64,000 nt of DNA from Chelydra serpentina (taxonomy: Eukaryota; Chordata; Testudines; Chelydridae). The notes under the pieces were generated by a model. That model saw only the letters and a list, made by a program, of their open reading frames with translations, searched no databases and was not told where the DNA came from. Position numbers and translations under genes: made by a program. Location: positions 806,001-870,000 of the forward strand of contig JBAIAC010000007.1 of assembly GCA_037349315.1 (NCBI GenBank), in the 5' to 3' direction. Below are positions 41,501-47,049 of the stretch, piece after piece. How positions within the stretch are numbered: the first letter of the stretch is position 1; each line of letters begins with the position of its first letter.

Positions 41501-43271
41501 CATCGGAATAGGGAGTTCTAATCATCCAAACCTAGTCAGACATGCACTGGGCTGGATTTGCAGAAGACTCAGACTTTAAGGTCAGAAGGGACATAAGAAC
41601 AGCCATATTGGGTCAGATCAAAGATCCATCTAGCCCAGTGTCCTGTCTTCCGACAGTGGCCAGTGCCAGGTGCCCCAGAGGGAATGAACAGAACAGGTAA
41701 TCATCAAGTGATCCATCCCTTGTCGCCCATTCCCAGCTTCTGGCAAACAGAGGCTAGGGACACCATCCCTGCCCATCCTGGCTAATAGCCATTGATGGAC
41801 CTATCCTCCATGAATGTATCTAGTTCCTTTTTAAACGCCGTTATGGTTTTGGCCTTCACAACAACCTCTGGCAAGGAGTTCCACAGGTTGACTGTGTGTT
41901 GTATGAAGAAATGCCATAGTGACCATCTAGCCTGATTTCCAAAAAGGCCTAGTTGATTTTTAAGCTGGGTTCTACAGACAACAAATACATTTTAAATTTC
42001 TAGGTATCCATTGCTCACAACTTGTGGGTGCCTTACAGTTAAAAAAATCCAGGAAACAGCACACAAAATCCACATCTCATTCACTAACGCGAGCACGTGC
42101 TCTCTCTCTCTCTCACACATACACACCCTCTCCTCTCATCCCCCCCAAAGTCTGTACTCCTTCCCTGAAGGAGGCCACAAAAACACACTGATGTATGGGA
42201 AGAGCACGTTGCAGCCTTCAACAAAGAAAGTCCTGCATCCCACACAAAACATGGGGTAAGAGATCAGGCTGAGCAAGTTGTGGAGTGAAACATAGAAAGG
42301 ATATGTGGAAGATCATTATAAGGAGGGATTTGAAAGTGAAGAGGGGAGCAAGAAGTGGGATATTAACGCTGCACACTCAGGGTGATACAGATTACATTTT
42401 GCAGGAGGAGTTGGAATTCTCTCTCACACTCCAGGAATAGGTTAATTGTCCCATCCCAATTTCCATTCTGGACACCCTTCCTGATTTCACCTCTCCATGC
42501 AGCACATTAATATGCAGAGGTGTGAGAGATTGGCTTTTCGAACACAGCTAGATGAGTATTAGCCAGTTCTCCCAAGCTGAACGTGCACTGCCCCTTACCT
42601 CTCTGCTCTCACACAATGACTCACGCAGACCATGGGAACAGAGAAGGCTGCAATCAAAGGAACTGGGACAGGAAGTCCTGGCTGTCCAGGAAAGCACCCC
42701 TAGCAGGAAGCTTAATGGAGGTGAGGGACAGGAGAGATGGAAGGCAGCAACACTGCCTGTTCCTCTCTGCCTCTCCCATAGAGTATTTTTTTGAGGGTGT
42801 CCCCCCGCAGGAGAGGTTTGAACACTAGCTCTGTAAACAGCCATTCAAACATTAATGTACAGGCAATTCTGTAACAGTTCATAGGGGGAGGGGAAATGCC
42901 CTCAATCTTGCCTTTAAACCAATAAAACAAACCTTACTGTTATAAATTAATAGCTGGTAGATAGGTAAGAGCGAAGGAGAAACAACAAAGAGGAAATAAC
43001 CAAAGAAACTGTGTATCACGCTTTAAATAATTCTGTAGCGTTTCCTGAAACCTAACCACTGAAACTACTGCAACCACCACTTTTTCAGCAAATGGTAATA
43101 AAATGCAAATGCCCTATTACTGCTGCGTGAAAACAAATATACAGGGGAACTGGCAGTATTTAATGACAGATCACATGCCTCCCAACAGTACTTGGAAAGA
43201 ATGCAAAACTTACCTGGCTCTAACTTGATAATTTTTACAGCAGCCAACTCTCCCGTATGAAGATTTCTGGC
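2471..43271 (-). CDS. MAP4K5: MAP4K5, partial gene (24 exons, both ends outside window)
   Basis: Mitogen-activated protein kinase kinase kinase kinase 5 (GCKR/KHS), a cytosolic serine/threonine kinase of the GCK-I family that feeds stress signals toward JNK. Reading the minus strand, 24 exons with AG/GT borders join in one continuous frame. The order is kinase subdomains II to XI, an acidic stretch, proline-rich SH3-ligand-like segments, then the start of the citron-homology domain. Words such as [26 protein letters not shown] and DKVNNPDN fit MAP4K5 as I remember it better than MAP4K3. The exon with the start codon and glycine loop (expected before [13 protein letters not shown]) was not seen between 43272 and 64000. 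The CNH domain runs off the low-coordinate edge. Individual exons are listed separately. Confidence 0.93.
2695..2809 (-). CDS. MAP4K5: MAP4K5 exon, CNH domain ([15 protein letters not shown])
   Basis: 115 nt reading (G)[19 protein letters not shown] then [18 protein letters not shown] and two bases of Arg. The acceptor is TTCCAG and the donor is GTACAA. It enters in phase 1 and ends in phase 2. Confidence 0.95.
3320..3636 (+). mobile_element. CR1 LINE 3' end
   Basis: 5'-truncated CR1. It holds the end of ORF2 (degraded; the plus strand reads a relic of [13 protein letters not shown]) and the 3' UTR with AGGTCAGACTAGATGATCAG. It lies in the intron between exons 2695-2809 and 4543-4603, antisense to the gene. 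Confidence 0.85.
4543..4603 (-). CDS. MAP4K5: MAP4K5 exon, CNH domain ([14 protein letters not shown])
   Basis: 61 nt reading [20 protein letters not shown] and one base. The acceptor is CCTTTAG and the donor is GTATGT. It enters in phase 0 and ends in phase 1. Confidence 0.95.
4680..5430 (+). repeat. Pyrimidine-rich block, possible diverged L2-like LINE 3' end
   Basis: CT-rich plus strand with a 153-codon open frame. The end (CTCTGGGGCAGAGATTGCG ... GTGCTGTACAAACC) resembles the L2-type 3' tail seen elsewhere in the window. The open frame has no residue motif I recognise. The assignment is tentative. Confidence 0.35.
5580..6250. other. Intron with unassigned open frame on the gene strand
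   Basis: A 221-codon frame is open on the minus strand, rich in Leu, Pro and Ser. It has no domain or signal I recognise and no splice link to the neighbouring exons. I treat it as a chance frame in GA/CT-biased sequence. Confidence 0.3.
6322..6401 (-). CDS. MAP4K5: MAP4K5 exon, CNH domain ([12 protein letters not shown])
   Basis: 80 nt reading (D)[17 protein letters not shown] then ELHEATMEQ, a typical CNH repeat strand. The acceptor is TTTTTAG and the donor is GTAATT. It enters in phase 1 and ends in phase 0. Only 88 bases of intron lie between this and the preceding exon. Confidence 0.95.
6490..6574 (-). CDS. MAP4K5: MAP4K5 exon, start of CNH domain
   Basis: 85 nt reading [16 protein letters not shown] then [12 protein letters not shown] and one base. 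This is the first strand region of the citron-homology domain, a beta-propeller-like interaction module. The acceptor is TTTTAG and the donor is GTAGGC. It ends in phase 1. Confidence 0.95.
6978..7019 (-). CDS. MAP4K5: MAP4K5 exon, [14 protein letters not shown]
   Basis: 42 nt, 14 codons, reading [14 protein letters not shown], the hinge into the CNH domain. The acceptor is CCCACAG and the donor is GTAAGA. Phase 0 at both ends. Confidence 0.94.
7102..7430 (-). repeat. Dispersed turtle repeat ('GTGGCACCTTAGAGATTAAC' family)
   Basis: It starts CAGGAGTACTTGTGGCACC and contains GCATAAGCTTTTGTGGGC and CACTTCATCGGATGCATAG. The same words recur in reverse at 20905-20985 and at 56619-56776. It extends to about 7430 as a long, otherwise unique, AT-rich body. 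It has no coding capacity that I can see. Confidence 0.7.
7486..7583 (-). CDS. MAP4K5: MAP4K5 exon, [13 protein letters not shown]
   Basis: 98 nt reading (G)[18 protein letters not shown] then [14 protein letters not shown]. It carries a second short proline/basic motif, PQLPRKK. The acceptor is TTTTAG and the donor is GTGAGT. It enters in phase 1 and ends in phase 0. Confidence 0.95.
7585..8110. other. Intron, no clear element
   Basis: It contains a short tRNA-SINE-like phrase (GCCCAGTGGTTAGGGCTC) near 7780 but not enough around it to call a SINE. Confidence 0.4.
8115..8335. repeat. Fold-back repeat ('TTGGACCAACTTCT' family)
   Basis: Two inverted arms. The left carries GACAAGGTGG, ATATCTTTTATTGGACCAAC and ACAAGCTT. 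The right carries AAGCTTGTA, AGAAGTTGGTCC, TAAAAGATA and CACCTTGT. A tail GACCGACACGGTTACAGC follows. Related copies lie at 31627-32700 and 35308-35420. Confidence 0.7.
8414..8567 (-). CDS. MAP4K5: MAP4K5 exon, [17 protein letters not shown] linker
   Basis: 154 nt reading [18 protein letters not shown], then [18 protein letters not shown], then [15 protein letters not shown] and one base. RRQS looks like a basophilic phosphorylation site. The acceptor is TTACAG and the donor is GTATGA. It ends in phase 1. An inverted repeat (8115-8335) begins about 80 bases downstream of its donor. Confidence 0.93.
9118..9160 (-). CDS. MAP4K5: MAP4K5 exon, proline-rich PPPLPPK
   Basis: 43 nt reading (K or E)[21 protein letters not shown] is a class-type SH3 ligand, in keeping with the known binding of GCK-I kinases to Crk-like adaptors. 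The acceptor is TTTTAG and the donor is GTACGT. It enters in phase 2 and ends in phase 0. Confidence 0.94.
9161..10159. other. Intron between PPPLPPK exon and cassette exon
   Basis: No repeat or exon recognised beyond scattered short frames. Confidence 0.4.
10160..10204 (-). CDS. MAP4K5: Probable 45-nt cassette exon of MAP4K5
   Basis: 45 nt flanked by an ACCTAG acceptor and a consensus GTGAGT donor. Inserted after exon 13328-13395 it completes Lys and then reads [14 protein letters not shown], ending GA, so the next exon completes Glu. Its length is divisible by three and both phases match, so it can be included or skipped without a frameshift. It would add 15 residues, acidic at the C-terminal end, before the PPPLPPK motif. 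I do not recall it in the reference human protein. That it is a real exon is inferred from open frame, splice sites and phase. Confidence 0.68.
10205..13327. other. Intron, no recognised element
   Basis: 3.1 kb between the cassette exon and the WNPFVDG exon. A run of G (about 11371-11395) and an A/T-rich background are visible. I see no LINE, SINE or exon here. Confidence 0.45.
13328..13395 (-). CDS. MAP4K5: MAP4K5 exon, [12 protein letters not shown]
   Basis: 68 nt reading [18 protein letters not shown] then GSSS and two bases AA. WNPFVDG is the conserved word. The first part differs from the human sequence as I remember it. The acceptor is TTTTCAG and the donor is GTACGT. It leaves in phase 2. 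An alternative donor four bases further on would break the frame. Confidence 0.88.
14232..14314. repeat. Imperfect inverted repeat
   Basis: Arms of about 25 bases (CCTGATTTTCATAATGCTG with AGTCC; right arm GGACTCAGCACTTATG with AAAAATCAGG) enclose ACTGAAGTCAGTGGGAGC. This type of phrase, with GTCAGTGGGA in the loop, recurs as short relics at 16745-16885 and 30055-30120. Confidence 0.6.
14574..14625. repeat. 13-bp hairpin followed by A24
   Basis: The arm TTTGCACACGAGG (14574-14586) is perfectly inverted at 14592-14604 around a 5-base loop. It runs straight into 24 A residues (14602-14625). Confidence 0.75.
14794..14852 (-). CDS. MAP4K5: MAP4K5 exon, [20 protein letters not shown]
   Basis: 59 nt reading (F)[19 protein letters not shown]. 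It belongs to the linker between kinase and CNH domains. The acceptor is TTTGCAG and the donor is GTAGGA. It enters in phase 1 and ends in phase 0. Confidence 0.94.
14853..15990. other. Intron, no recognised element
   Basis: 1.1 kb. Two similar phrases (CTTTTCCAAACACAGAGAAAG near 15180 and CACTTCTTCAAACACAGAG near 15360) suggest an old local duplication. Nothing else was seen. Confidence 0.4.
15991..16069 (-). CDS. MAP4K5: MAP4K5 exon, basic linker ([16 protein letters not shown])
   Basis: 79 nt reading [20 protein letters not shown] then TASEIN plus one base. It is a basic linker segment just after the kinase domain. The acceptor is AACAG and the donor is GTAAGT. It enters in phase 0 and leaves in phase 1. 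Confidence 0.93.
16424..16540 (-). CDS. MAP4K5: MAP4K5 exon, end of kinase and acidic stretch
   Basis: 117 nt (39 codons) reading [18 protein letters not shown], then [21 protein letters not shown]. It covers the last helix of the kinase domain and the conserved acidic DDDD run where the linker starts. The acceptor is TTTTTAG and the donor is GTGAGA. Phase 0 at both ends. Confidence 0.95.
16745..16885. repeat. Short dispersed relic with 'GTTCAATGGGAGTC'
   Basis: Contains GCTTAACTTTATGCATGC, AGTAGTTCCATGGAGTTCAA and AAGCATTCGAGTAAGTGTTT. This resembles a common turtle short interspersed relic with inverted halves. Confidence 0.5.
17221..17302 (-). CDS. MAP4K5: MAP4K5 exon, subdomain XI (NPKKRPTAE)
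   Basis: 82 nt reading (W)[17 protein letters not shown] then [16 protein letters not shown] holds the subdomain XI arginine that closes the kinase fold. The acceptor is GTAAAG and the donor is GTAAGT. It enters in phase 2 and ends in phase 0. Confidence 0.95.
17303..19167. other. Intron, no confident element
   Basis: 1.9 kb. Only a weak relic of the 'GATCCTGCA...' class near 18880-18985 was noted. Confidence 0.4.
19168..19230 (-). CDS. MAP4K5: MAP4K5 exon, [15 protein letters not shown]
   Basis: 63 nt reading (R)[20 protein letters not shown] and two bases of Trp. It lies in the C-lobe of the kinase between subdomains IX and XI. The acceptor is ATCTTAG and the donor is GTAAGT. Phase 2 at both ends. 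Confidence 0.94.
19640..19720 (+). mobile_element. CR1 3' tail fragment
   Basis: Contains GTTATGCAGGACAGACTAG and GGTCCCTTATGGGCTATGA, the end of a CR1 3' UTR. It stops about 35 bases from exon 19754-19885 and forms part of that exon's weak donor context. Confidence 0.65.
19754..19885 (-). CDS. MAP4K5: MAP4K5 exon, MAPE motif and P+1 region
   Basis: 132 nt reading (W)[17 protein letters not shown], then [17 protein letters not shown], then PPMFDLHPM(R). It contains the APE end of the activation segment and the DIWAVGI signature of subdomain IX. The acceptor is TTTAAAG. The donor is GTCTGC, the weakest in the gene, but both phases (2 in, 2 out) and homology support the border. Confidence 0.93.
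20085..20205. repeat. MIR-like CORE-SINE relic
   Basis: Contains AAGTGTCTTGGCCAAAGTCA, GCAGAGCCAGGAATAGAAC and CCTCTAACCGCAACC. This is the familiar order of the MIR core and 3' segment. Confidence 0.6.
20905..20990 (+). repeat. Dispersed turtle repeat, short copy
   Basis: GCATCCGATGAAGTGGGTT, ACCCACGAAAGCTTATGC and TTTGTTAGTCTCTAAGGTGC follow each other. It is in the opposite direction to the copy at 7102-7430. It lacks the ACTAACACGGCTAC tail. Confidence 0.75.
21113..21185 (-). CDS. MAP4K5: MAP4K5 exon, DFG motif and activation segment
   Basis: 73 nt reading (A)[17 protein letters not shown] then FIGTPY. DFG starts the activation segment. The [10 protein letters not shown] stretch holds the Ser/Thr typical of Ste20-kinase activation loops. 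The acceptor is TTTACAG and the donor is GTAATA. It enters in phase 1 and leaves in phase 2 within the Trp codon. Confidence 0.95.
21645..22625 (-). mobile_element. CR1 LINE, 5'-truncated (3' UTR plus ORF2 C-terminus)
   Basis: On the minus strand the ORF2 end reads [35 protein letters not shown] and [20 protein letters not shown]. This is followed by a frameshift near 22250-22270 and then [19 protein letters not shown]. The long 3' UTR ends at about 21645 (plus strand AAGGTCAGAAGGGACCATTA). It has the same orientation as MAP4K5. Confidence 0.88.
23174..23216 (-). CDS. MAP4K5: MAP4K5 exon, [11 protein letters not shown]
   Basis: 43 nt reading [14 protein letters not shown] plus one base of the Ala before DFG. 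The Asn of GAN is the metal-binding residue of the catalytic loop. The acceptor is TTTTAG and the donor is GTAAAT. It ends in phase 1, so the DFG motif is completed by the next exon. Confidence 0.95.
23320..23367 (-). CDS. MAP4K5: MAP4K5 exon, catalytic loop HRDIK
   Basis: 48 nt (16 codons) reading [16 protein letters not shown]. It ends inside the catalytic loop and carries the HRD aspartate and the DIK lysine. The acceptor is TTGTAG and the donor is GTAAGG. Phase 0 at both ends. Only 103 bases separate it from the next exon. Confidence 0.95.
23880..24060 (-). mobile_element. CR1-type 3' UTR fragment (diverged)
   Basis: The plus strand reads GCCATATCAGATCAGTTCG, GGCCCAGTTAGTCTATAATC and GCAGTGACCAG. 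This matches the reversed 3' region of CR1s of the type at 41585-41920. Confidence 0.55.
24786..24841 (-). CDS. MAP4K5: MAP4K5 exon, [18 protein letters not shown]
   Basis: 56 nt reading (V)[18 protein letters not shown], the alpha-E helix region of the kinase C-lobe. The acceptor is TTTTCAG and the donor is GTACTG. It enters in phase 1 and ends in phase 0. Confidence 0.95.
24842..26963. other. Intron, no recognised element
   Basis: 2.1 kb of AT-rich sequence. No exon, LINE or SINE recognised. Confidence 0.45.
26964..27028 (-). CDS. MAP4K5: MAP4K5 exon, hinge ([11 protein letters not shown])
   Basis: 65 nt reading (N)[25 protein letters not shown] is the hinge of the kinase and GGGS follows at the lip of the ATP pocket. 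The acceptor is CAAATAG and the donor is GTATTT. It enters in phase 2 and leaves in phase 1. The codon split with the upstream exon gives Asn where I remember Ser in the human protein. Confidence 0.95.
28196..28286 (-). CDS. MAP4K5: MAP4K5 exon, alpha-C helix region
   Basis: 91 nt reading [15 protein letters not shown] then [14 protein letters not shown]. The Glu of QQEI is the expected alpha-C glutamate that pairs with the catalytic lysine. The acceptor is TTTTTCAG and the donor is GTAAGT. It enters in phase 1 and leaves in phase 2. The CKHCN wording points to MAP4K5 rather than MAP4K3, where I recall CKHPN. Confidence 0.95.
28287..31625. other. Proximal part of the 14.9-kb intron
   Basis: No confident element. 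30055-30120 carries a short relic with CCATTTACTTCAATAGGGGT. No exon was found. Confidence 0.4.
31627..31810. repeat. Fold-back repeat, part 1 (interrupted by a hAT element)
   Basis: Starts GTGTAGCCCTGTTGGTTCC. The left arm ACCAACTTTTGTTGGTGAAA with AGACAAGCTTTCG is inverted against CGAAAGTTTCTGTCACTG with ACAGAAGTTGGT. It resumes at 32656 with GTCTAATAAAAGATATTACC. Confidence 0.75.
31811..32655. mobile_element. hAT-type non-autonomous element, 845 bp, 8-bp TSD
   Basis: The ends are inverted (CAGGCTTGCACAAC ... GTTGTGCGGGCCTG). The flanks are exact 8-bp copies of GTCTAATA (31803-31810 and 32656-32663). Those are hallmarks of hAT transposons. No transposase frame remains. Removing it and one TSD copy restores the fold-back host repeat. 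Confidence 0.88.
32656..32700. repeat. Fold-back repeat, part 2
   Basis: Continuation of the repeat at 31627-31810 after the hAT insertion: AAAGATATTACCTCACCCAC and AGTGTCTC. Confidence 0.7.
32850..33300 (-). repeat. Purine-rich block, possible reversed L2-like relic
   Basis: Starts with GTCCCAGCCCTAAACACC and TTACAATCATAG, similar to reversed L2-type 3' tails, followed by a GA-rich plus strand. No residue motif supports it. Confidence 0.3.
33790..33905 (+). repeat. 5S rRNA-derived sequence (SINE3-type head or 5S pseudogene)
   Basis: Aligns by eye with vertebrate 5S rRNA. ACCATACCACCTTGTG stands for the CCACACCACCCTG start. GCGATCCCATCCAGAACTC, AAAGCTAAGCAAGCTAGGG and CCTGGTCA fall in the internal promoter region. 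TTTGGATGAGAGATCTCC comes near the end. It carries many substitutions and a short insertion, so it is not functional. AmnSINE-like elements have such a 5S head. Confidence 0.65.
34340..35300. other. Intron, no confident element
   Basis: No recognised exon. Open frames here look random. Confidence 0.4.
35308..35420. repeat. Fold-back family, single-arm copy with tail
   Basis: GTAGCTCGAAAGCTTGTCTC, CAGAAGTTGGTCCAATAAAA, GATATCACCTCAC and the tail GCCGACACAGCCATAACACC. This is one arm and the tail of the repeat seen at 8115-8335. Confidence 0.7.
36255..37030 (+). repeat. Unclassified dispersed-looking block
   Basis: It begins TCTGTGATGGGGTGTGTTCG and contains GCCTTAGGAGGTCAGTTCCC and CCCCAAGAAGGGGATGGAGC. 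The composition and phrases remind me of a turtle interspersed repeat, but I cannot name a class or fix the ends. Confidence 0.3.
37370..37830 (-). mobile_element. CR1 3' UTR fragment
   Basis: The plus strand reads GATTAAGGCCAGAAGGGAGC, CTGACCTCCTGTATATCAC and later TTCCTTCCTGACCCCGTATA, the reversed CR1 3' UTR. A G17 run (about 37682-37698) lies inside. Confidence 0.78.
38110..39365. other. Intron, no recognised element
   Basis: 1.25 kb without a repeat or exon I can name. A G9 run lies at about 39080. Confidence 0.4.
39369..39612 (+). mobile_element. CR1 LINE 3' end
   Basis: TGGCTGGAAGTTAAAGCTAG, ACAAATTCAGACTGGAAATA, ATACAGGAGGTCAGATTAG and the terminal GGATTCTATGAATATATGAA. It closely resembles the copy at 3320-3636. 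Confidence 0.87.
39613..41145. other. Intron, no confident element
   Basis: Around 40190-40310 the phrase GAGCTGCTGCATTCTAACTA resembles a LINE relic, but too little is left to assign. Confidence 0.35.
41150..41400 (-). repeat. L2-like tail joined to MIR-like core
   Basis: AGATCAAGCCTCCATTGTGC and GTCCCTATGCCAAAGAGTTT match a reversed L2-type tail. AAAGGTGAAGTGACTTGTCC, AAGGTGACACAGCAAG and AACCCAGGTCTTCTAGGTCC match the MIR core. Confidence 0.65.
41572..41940 (-). mobile_element. CR1 3' end nested in another CR1 tail
   Basis: An outer tail (TTTAAGGTCAGAAGGGAC) is interrupted by a second CR1 3' UTR starting ATAAGAACAGCCATATTGGG and running through GTGTCCTGTCTTCCGACAGT to GTATGAAGAAA. The outer tail seems to resume at about 41914 with CATAGTGACCATCTAGCCTG. 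Confidence 0.75.
41941..43213. other. Intron next to the catalytic-lysine exon
   Basis: A (CT)n run lies near 42100-42115. Nothing else recognised. Confidence 0.4.
43214..43271 (-). CDS. MAP4K5: MAP4K5 exon with catalytic lysine (first in window)
   Basis: 58 nt reading [19 protein letters not shown] plus one base of a Gly codon. AVKIIK carries the ATP-binding lysine of subdomain II. The acceptor is TTTTAG and the donor is GTAAGT. It enters in phase 0 and leaves in phase 1. The preceding exon (start codon, glycine-rich loop) is missing from the window, so the upstream intron is longer than 20.7 kb. Confidence 0.93.
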
Positions 43272-43379
43272 CTAAAATAAGAAAGTTAAGACATATTTAA
43301 TCATAATGCAAAGGCATCTGACATAGCCTTATAAACAATGGCCTTTTACGTAGTGAAGCCTTGTATTATAGTACAGCAC

Positions 43380-43500
43380 AATGCGATTAATTGCAAGCCC
43401 TCTGGGGCAGAGTTTGGCTATTTCGATGGTTGTACAGCTCCAAGCACAATGGGCCCTAATCCTGGCTGGGGTCTTGGGGTGCCACCAATGTGCTAACACG
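43380..43500 (+). repeat. L2-like LINE 3' tail
   Basis: CCCTCTGGGGCAGAGTTTGG, TTGTACAGCTCCAAGCACAA and TGGGCCCTAATCCTGGCTGG, the common L2-type end in this window. Confidence 0.6.
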
Positions 43501-43504
43501 TACC

Positions 43505-45250
43505 CTAATCAAGCTCAGAAAAATACAATGAGTTACCTGCAACTGCTGCCTCTACTCATTCATGCTTGTGGGATGTACTCCTCAGGGCTGCTGAGGTGGG
43601 AACCTTTTGGAGCCTGTCTGGACTGCACCAGCAGCCTCTTGCAGCACCAACTGGTCAGAGGTGAGGCTATAAAGGACGGTGCAGTCCCCACTCTCTCATT
43701 TCCTACCACTAACCCCCAGAGCGTTATGCAAGTAGAACTCATACGGAGAGGGGAAGGTAGGTAAGCAATGAGACTATGCAGAGGCAACACTCTTAAAATA
43801 GCCACTGTTTCCTATAAGCAACCGTAATCTTCACGGCAGCCTCTGCGTTGTCCTGCTTGTGTGAGTCTAGCGAGCAGCTCAGCCCTCAGGGCAGGTAGGC
43901 TGAATTAATTACGGATCACAGAACTGCTCTCTCAAAGTATAAGATCTAGATGCCAAGGTAAGAGAGTAGTGCTGCACAAAGACGTGATTAGAGCCCCAGG
44001 TATTAGCCTTGCAGATTTCTACGATGGAAACATTTCACAGGGATTTCATTAATGGCATCTCAGCTCCAGTAAAGTGAACACTCAGTCACCCAGTGCTGTC
44101 ACCCTCGCTAAGGTATGTTATTTTTGACGTACAGCCTAATTCATTTAGGCAGGTGCTGAATGGAATCGGCATCTCCTTTCCGACGATCATCCAAAGGTTA
44201 CAAGAAATCTATTCCTAGTTGTTTTATCCCCATCCAAAATAGAAACACACACTTCCCTGGGCACCTTGGATATGGAGTGAGGTTACAGAAGGAATTTGGG
44301 ACATAAGTCACCTGAGATAGATGAAATCGGACACCGCTTTTAGCAAGAGTTTCGGATGAGGATACAGAGCAAGTTCATCCCCCTGGAATGAGGAGAAGGG
44401 AGGATCAACCCTTGAAGCATACAGCGCACTCCTTCCCCAGATTAGCAATGCTGATTTTAACACTGGGGGGAATAAGGAGCACTAGCCCAAGGACTCTACA
44501 GGTGAATCCCTCATCTTTGTCAACACCAAGTCAAGGTTCCATGTCAGGACAGATCCTCGAACCTACAGAAGACAACAACCAGCCCTTTCAAAATCTGGTG
44601 GTTGTCAGGTAACTGAAGGCCGCAGAACCATCCACTGCAAGTGACATGCTGAGATGGTAGACAAGTGCAGCTCGACTGAAGACAAAAAGAGGCTGAGCGA
44701 ATAGCCCGAAAGAGAAGATATGGAGGCGGAACAGACTGTTATCCACTGCCCACAGAGGAAACTTTCTCCACTTCTGAGAATAACCTTTCACATTAACTGG
44801 TTTTCTAGAGTGCAGGAGAATCCCTTTGCACTTCTACAGAGTGAATCAGCGCAGAAGTAGTCTGTGTCCTGTGTCCAAACCAGACGGTAGAGCGACTTGG
44901 TCAGAATACAGGATAAGGGTCTTCCTGACATTGCAGGCCTGACAATACCATTAGGAAATATGGAGATTCCCAGAAGAGACCAAGGACAGGTTTGCTCACA
45001 CTGTGACCCATGCAGCGCTTACTGGTGTCCCCAGAGAGATGACTGATCACATAGCCTTGGCTTTTCCCTCTTTGCTTCCAGCTGTTCAATTGCATTTTTT
45101 TAGAAGTTGAAACATACCACACACTATATCCTTTCCTGATACTACTTTTCCATGTAAGCAATAGCTGCCATTGCTACAGAGATGTTATGCAAATGTCAAT
45201 TAGATGGGATGCAGTCTGCCAACCTTCTCTGGCATTCTGAAAGTGCCTGG
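43505..45250. other. Intron, no recognised element
   Basis: 1.7 kb. No exon or repeat that I can support. Confidence 0.4.
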
Positions 45251-45252
45251 CA

Positions 45253-46383
45253 CGGATTCACAGCTTTCAAGGCCAAAAGGATCATTGTGATAATCTAGTC
45301 TGACCTCCACAAACCACAGGACTTCACTGAATTAATCCCTGCTTCAAATCCAATAGCTGTGGTTGAACCAAAGCAGATCTTTTAGAAAACCATCCAATAT
45401 GGATTTTAAAAAATGTCAGTGATAGAGAATCCACCACAACCCTTGGAGTAAGTTGTTCCAAAGGTTAATTACCCTCACTATTCAAACTTTATTTCTGGTC
45501 TGAATTTGTCTAGCTTCAACTTCCAGTCATTTGACTTTGTTATACCTTTCTGTGCTAGATTAATAATAGTGGGCTCATTCGATTTTTGTTAAATTACATA
45601 GATTGAGCTCCTTGAATCTCTCATTATAAGGCATGTTTTCCAGTCATGCTTGTGGCACTCCTCTGAATCCTCTCTAATTTTTCACCCTCACTCTTGAATT
45701 GCAGACACCAGACCTGGCCACAATATTCCAGTAATGGTCGCATCAGTGCCAAATACAGAGGTAATATACTCACCCTACTGCTACTTGAGATTTCCACTTA
45801 GCTCTTTTGACTGCAGCGTCGCACTGGGAGGTCATGTTCAGCCGATTATCTACCATGCCCCACCCCGGCCTTTTTCAGAGTCTCTGCTTCCCAGGACAGA
45901 GTCCCCCCGCCTGTAAGTAAGGCCTGCATCTTTGTTCCTAGACGTACAACCTGACATGTGGCCACACTGAACTGAATATTATTTGCTTATGCCCTGTTTA
46001 CCAAGCAATCCAGATTGCTCTATATCAGTGACCTGTCCTCTTCATTATTCATCACTCCCCCAATCTTTGTGCCATCTGCAAACTTTCAGTAATAATTTTA
46101 CATTCTTCCAGATCACTGATACAAATACTAAAAAGCACAGGGCCAAGAACCAAATTCTGCAAAAACCCACTAGATGATTTCGTGTTTACAATTGCATCTT
46201 GAGACCTATCAGCTATTAGCCATTTTTTGAACTATTTAATATGTTCCCTATTGACTTTGTATTGTTCTATCTTCTTATGCAAAATGTTGTGAGGTACCAA
46301 GTCAAACACCTTACAGAAGTCTAAGTATATTACATCAACACTATTACCATTATCAAACAAAACTGTAATCTCCACAAAAGATA
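45253..46383 (-). mobile_element. CR1 LINE, 3' part (outer layer of a nest)
   Basis: Reversed CR1. From the 3' end it reads AAGGCCAAAAGGATCATTGT, then the ORF2 C-terminus region, up to the RT segment on the minus strand (FDNGNSVDVIYLDFCKVFDL then VPHNILHKKIEQY). It breaks off at about 46383 and resumes at about 47326. Confidence 0.85.
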
Positions 46384-46644
46384 TCAAATTGGACAAGATC
46401 AAAAATAAACGACTTGTCTTTACTTTCAAGGCACTTCACAACCTGTCCCAACCCTACTTATCATGTCTCATTCAGTATCAAAAAGTTGATTCCCACCTGA
46501 TCTCAGCCTTCACCATCCACTTGTTAAATTTTCAAACAAGCACTTTCATACTTTCTCCCATGCTGCCCCTCACGCTTGGGAGAAGCTCCCGTAAACATCC
46601 ACAGACCTACCTCATTATCCTCCTTCAAAATGCTGCTTCAAACT
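46384..46644 (+). mobile_element. L2-like LINE ORF end, part 1 (second layer)
   Basis: The plus frame reads RLVFTFKALHNLSQPYLSCL, like the FKALHxLAPxYLSDLI tail of L2/L3-type ORF2. It sits in a gap of the CR1 and is itself cut at 46644. Confidence 0.65.
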
Positions 46645-47049
46645 CAGGGCCGACCCTAACTTTTTTGCTGCCCCAACCAAAACAAAAAACAAAAAACCTA
46701 AGCGCCGCCCCACCGAACAAACCCCACCCCCAACGCCCACCAAAACAACGCCCCCCCCACCAGCACCGCCGCCTCGCCGAAACGCCCAGGGCGCAGGCGG
46801 GGAGGGCAGCACGCCCGCGGCCCTACTCCCCCAGCCGGGGTGCCGGCGGGGAGCACGGCACGCCCGCGGCCCCGCTCCCCCAGCTGGGGCGCCGGTGGGA
46901 AGCACAGCACGTCTGCGGCCCTGCTGCCCCGGCTGGGGTGCCAGAAGATTTTTTTTTTTTTAATTAAAAAAACAAACGGTGAGTGCCGCCTCCCTCCAGG
47001 TGCCGCCCCAAGCATGTGCTTGGTAGGCTGGTGCCTGAAGCCGGCCCTG
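46645..47049. mobile_element. GC-rich hAT-type element, 405 bp (third layer)
   Basis: The ends are CAGGGCCGACCC and GAAGCCGGCCCTG. The flanks TTCAAACT (46637-46644) and TTTAAACT (47050-47057) match at 7 of 8 positions, as expected for an aged hAT target duplication. The interior holds a roughly 60-bp GC-rich unit repeated about three times (CCGGGGTGCC ... CCCGCGGCCC). It shares end motifs with 48929-49067 and 53580-54422. Confidence 0.78.

Noticed and set aside
2471..43271. MAP4K3 as the identity of the kinase gene
   Set aside because: [17 protein letters not shown] and DKVNNPDN fit MAP4K5 as I remember both proteins. A BLASTP of the joined exons would settle it.
46389..46967. 192-codon plus-strand open frame
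   Set aside because: It is a chance fusion of an L2-like ORF end with hAT sequence; the composition changes abruptly at 46645.
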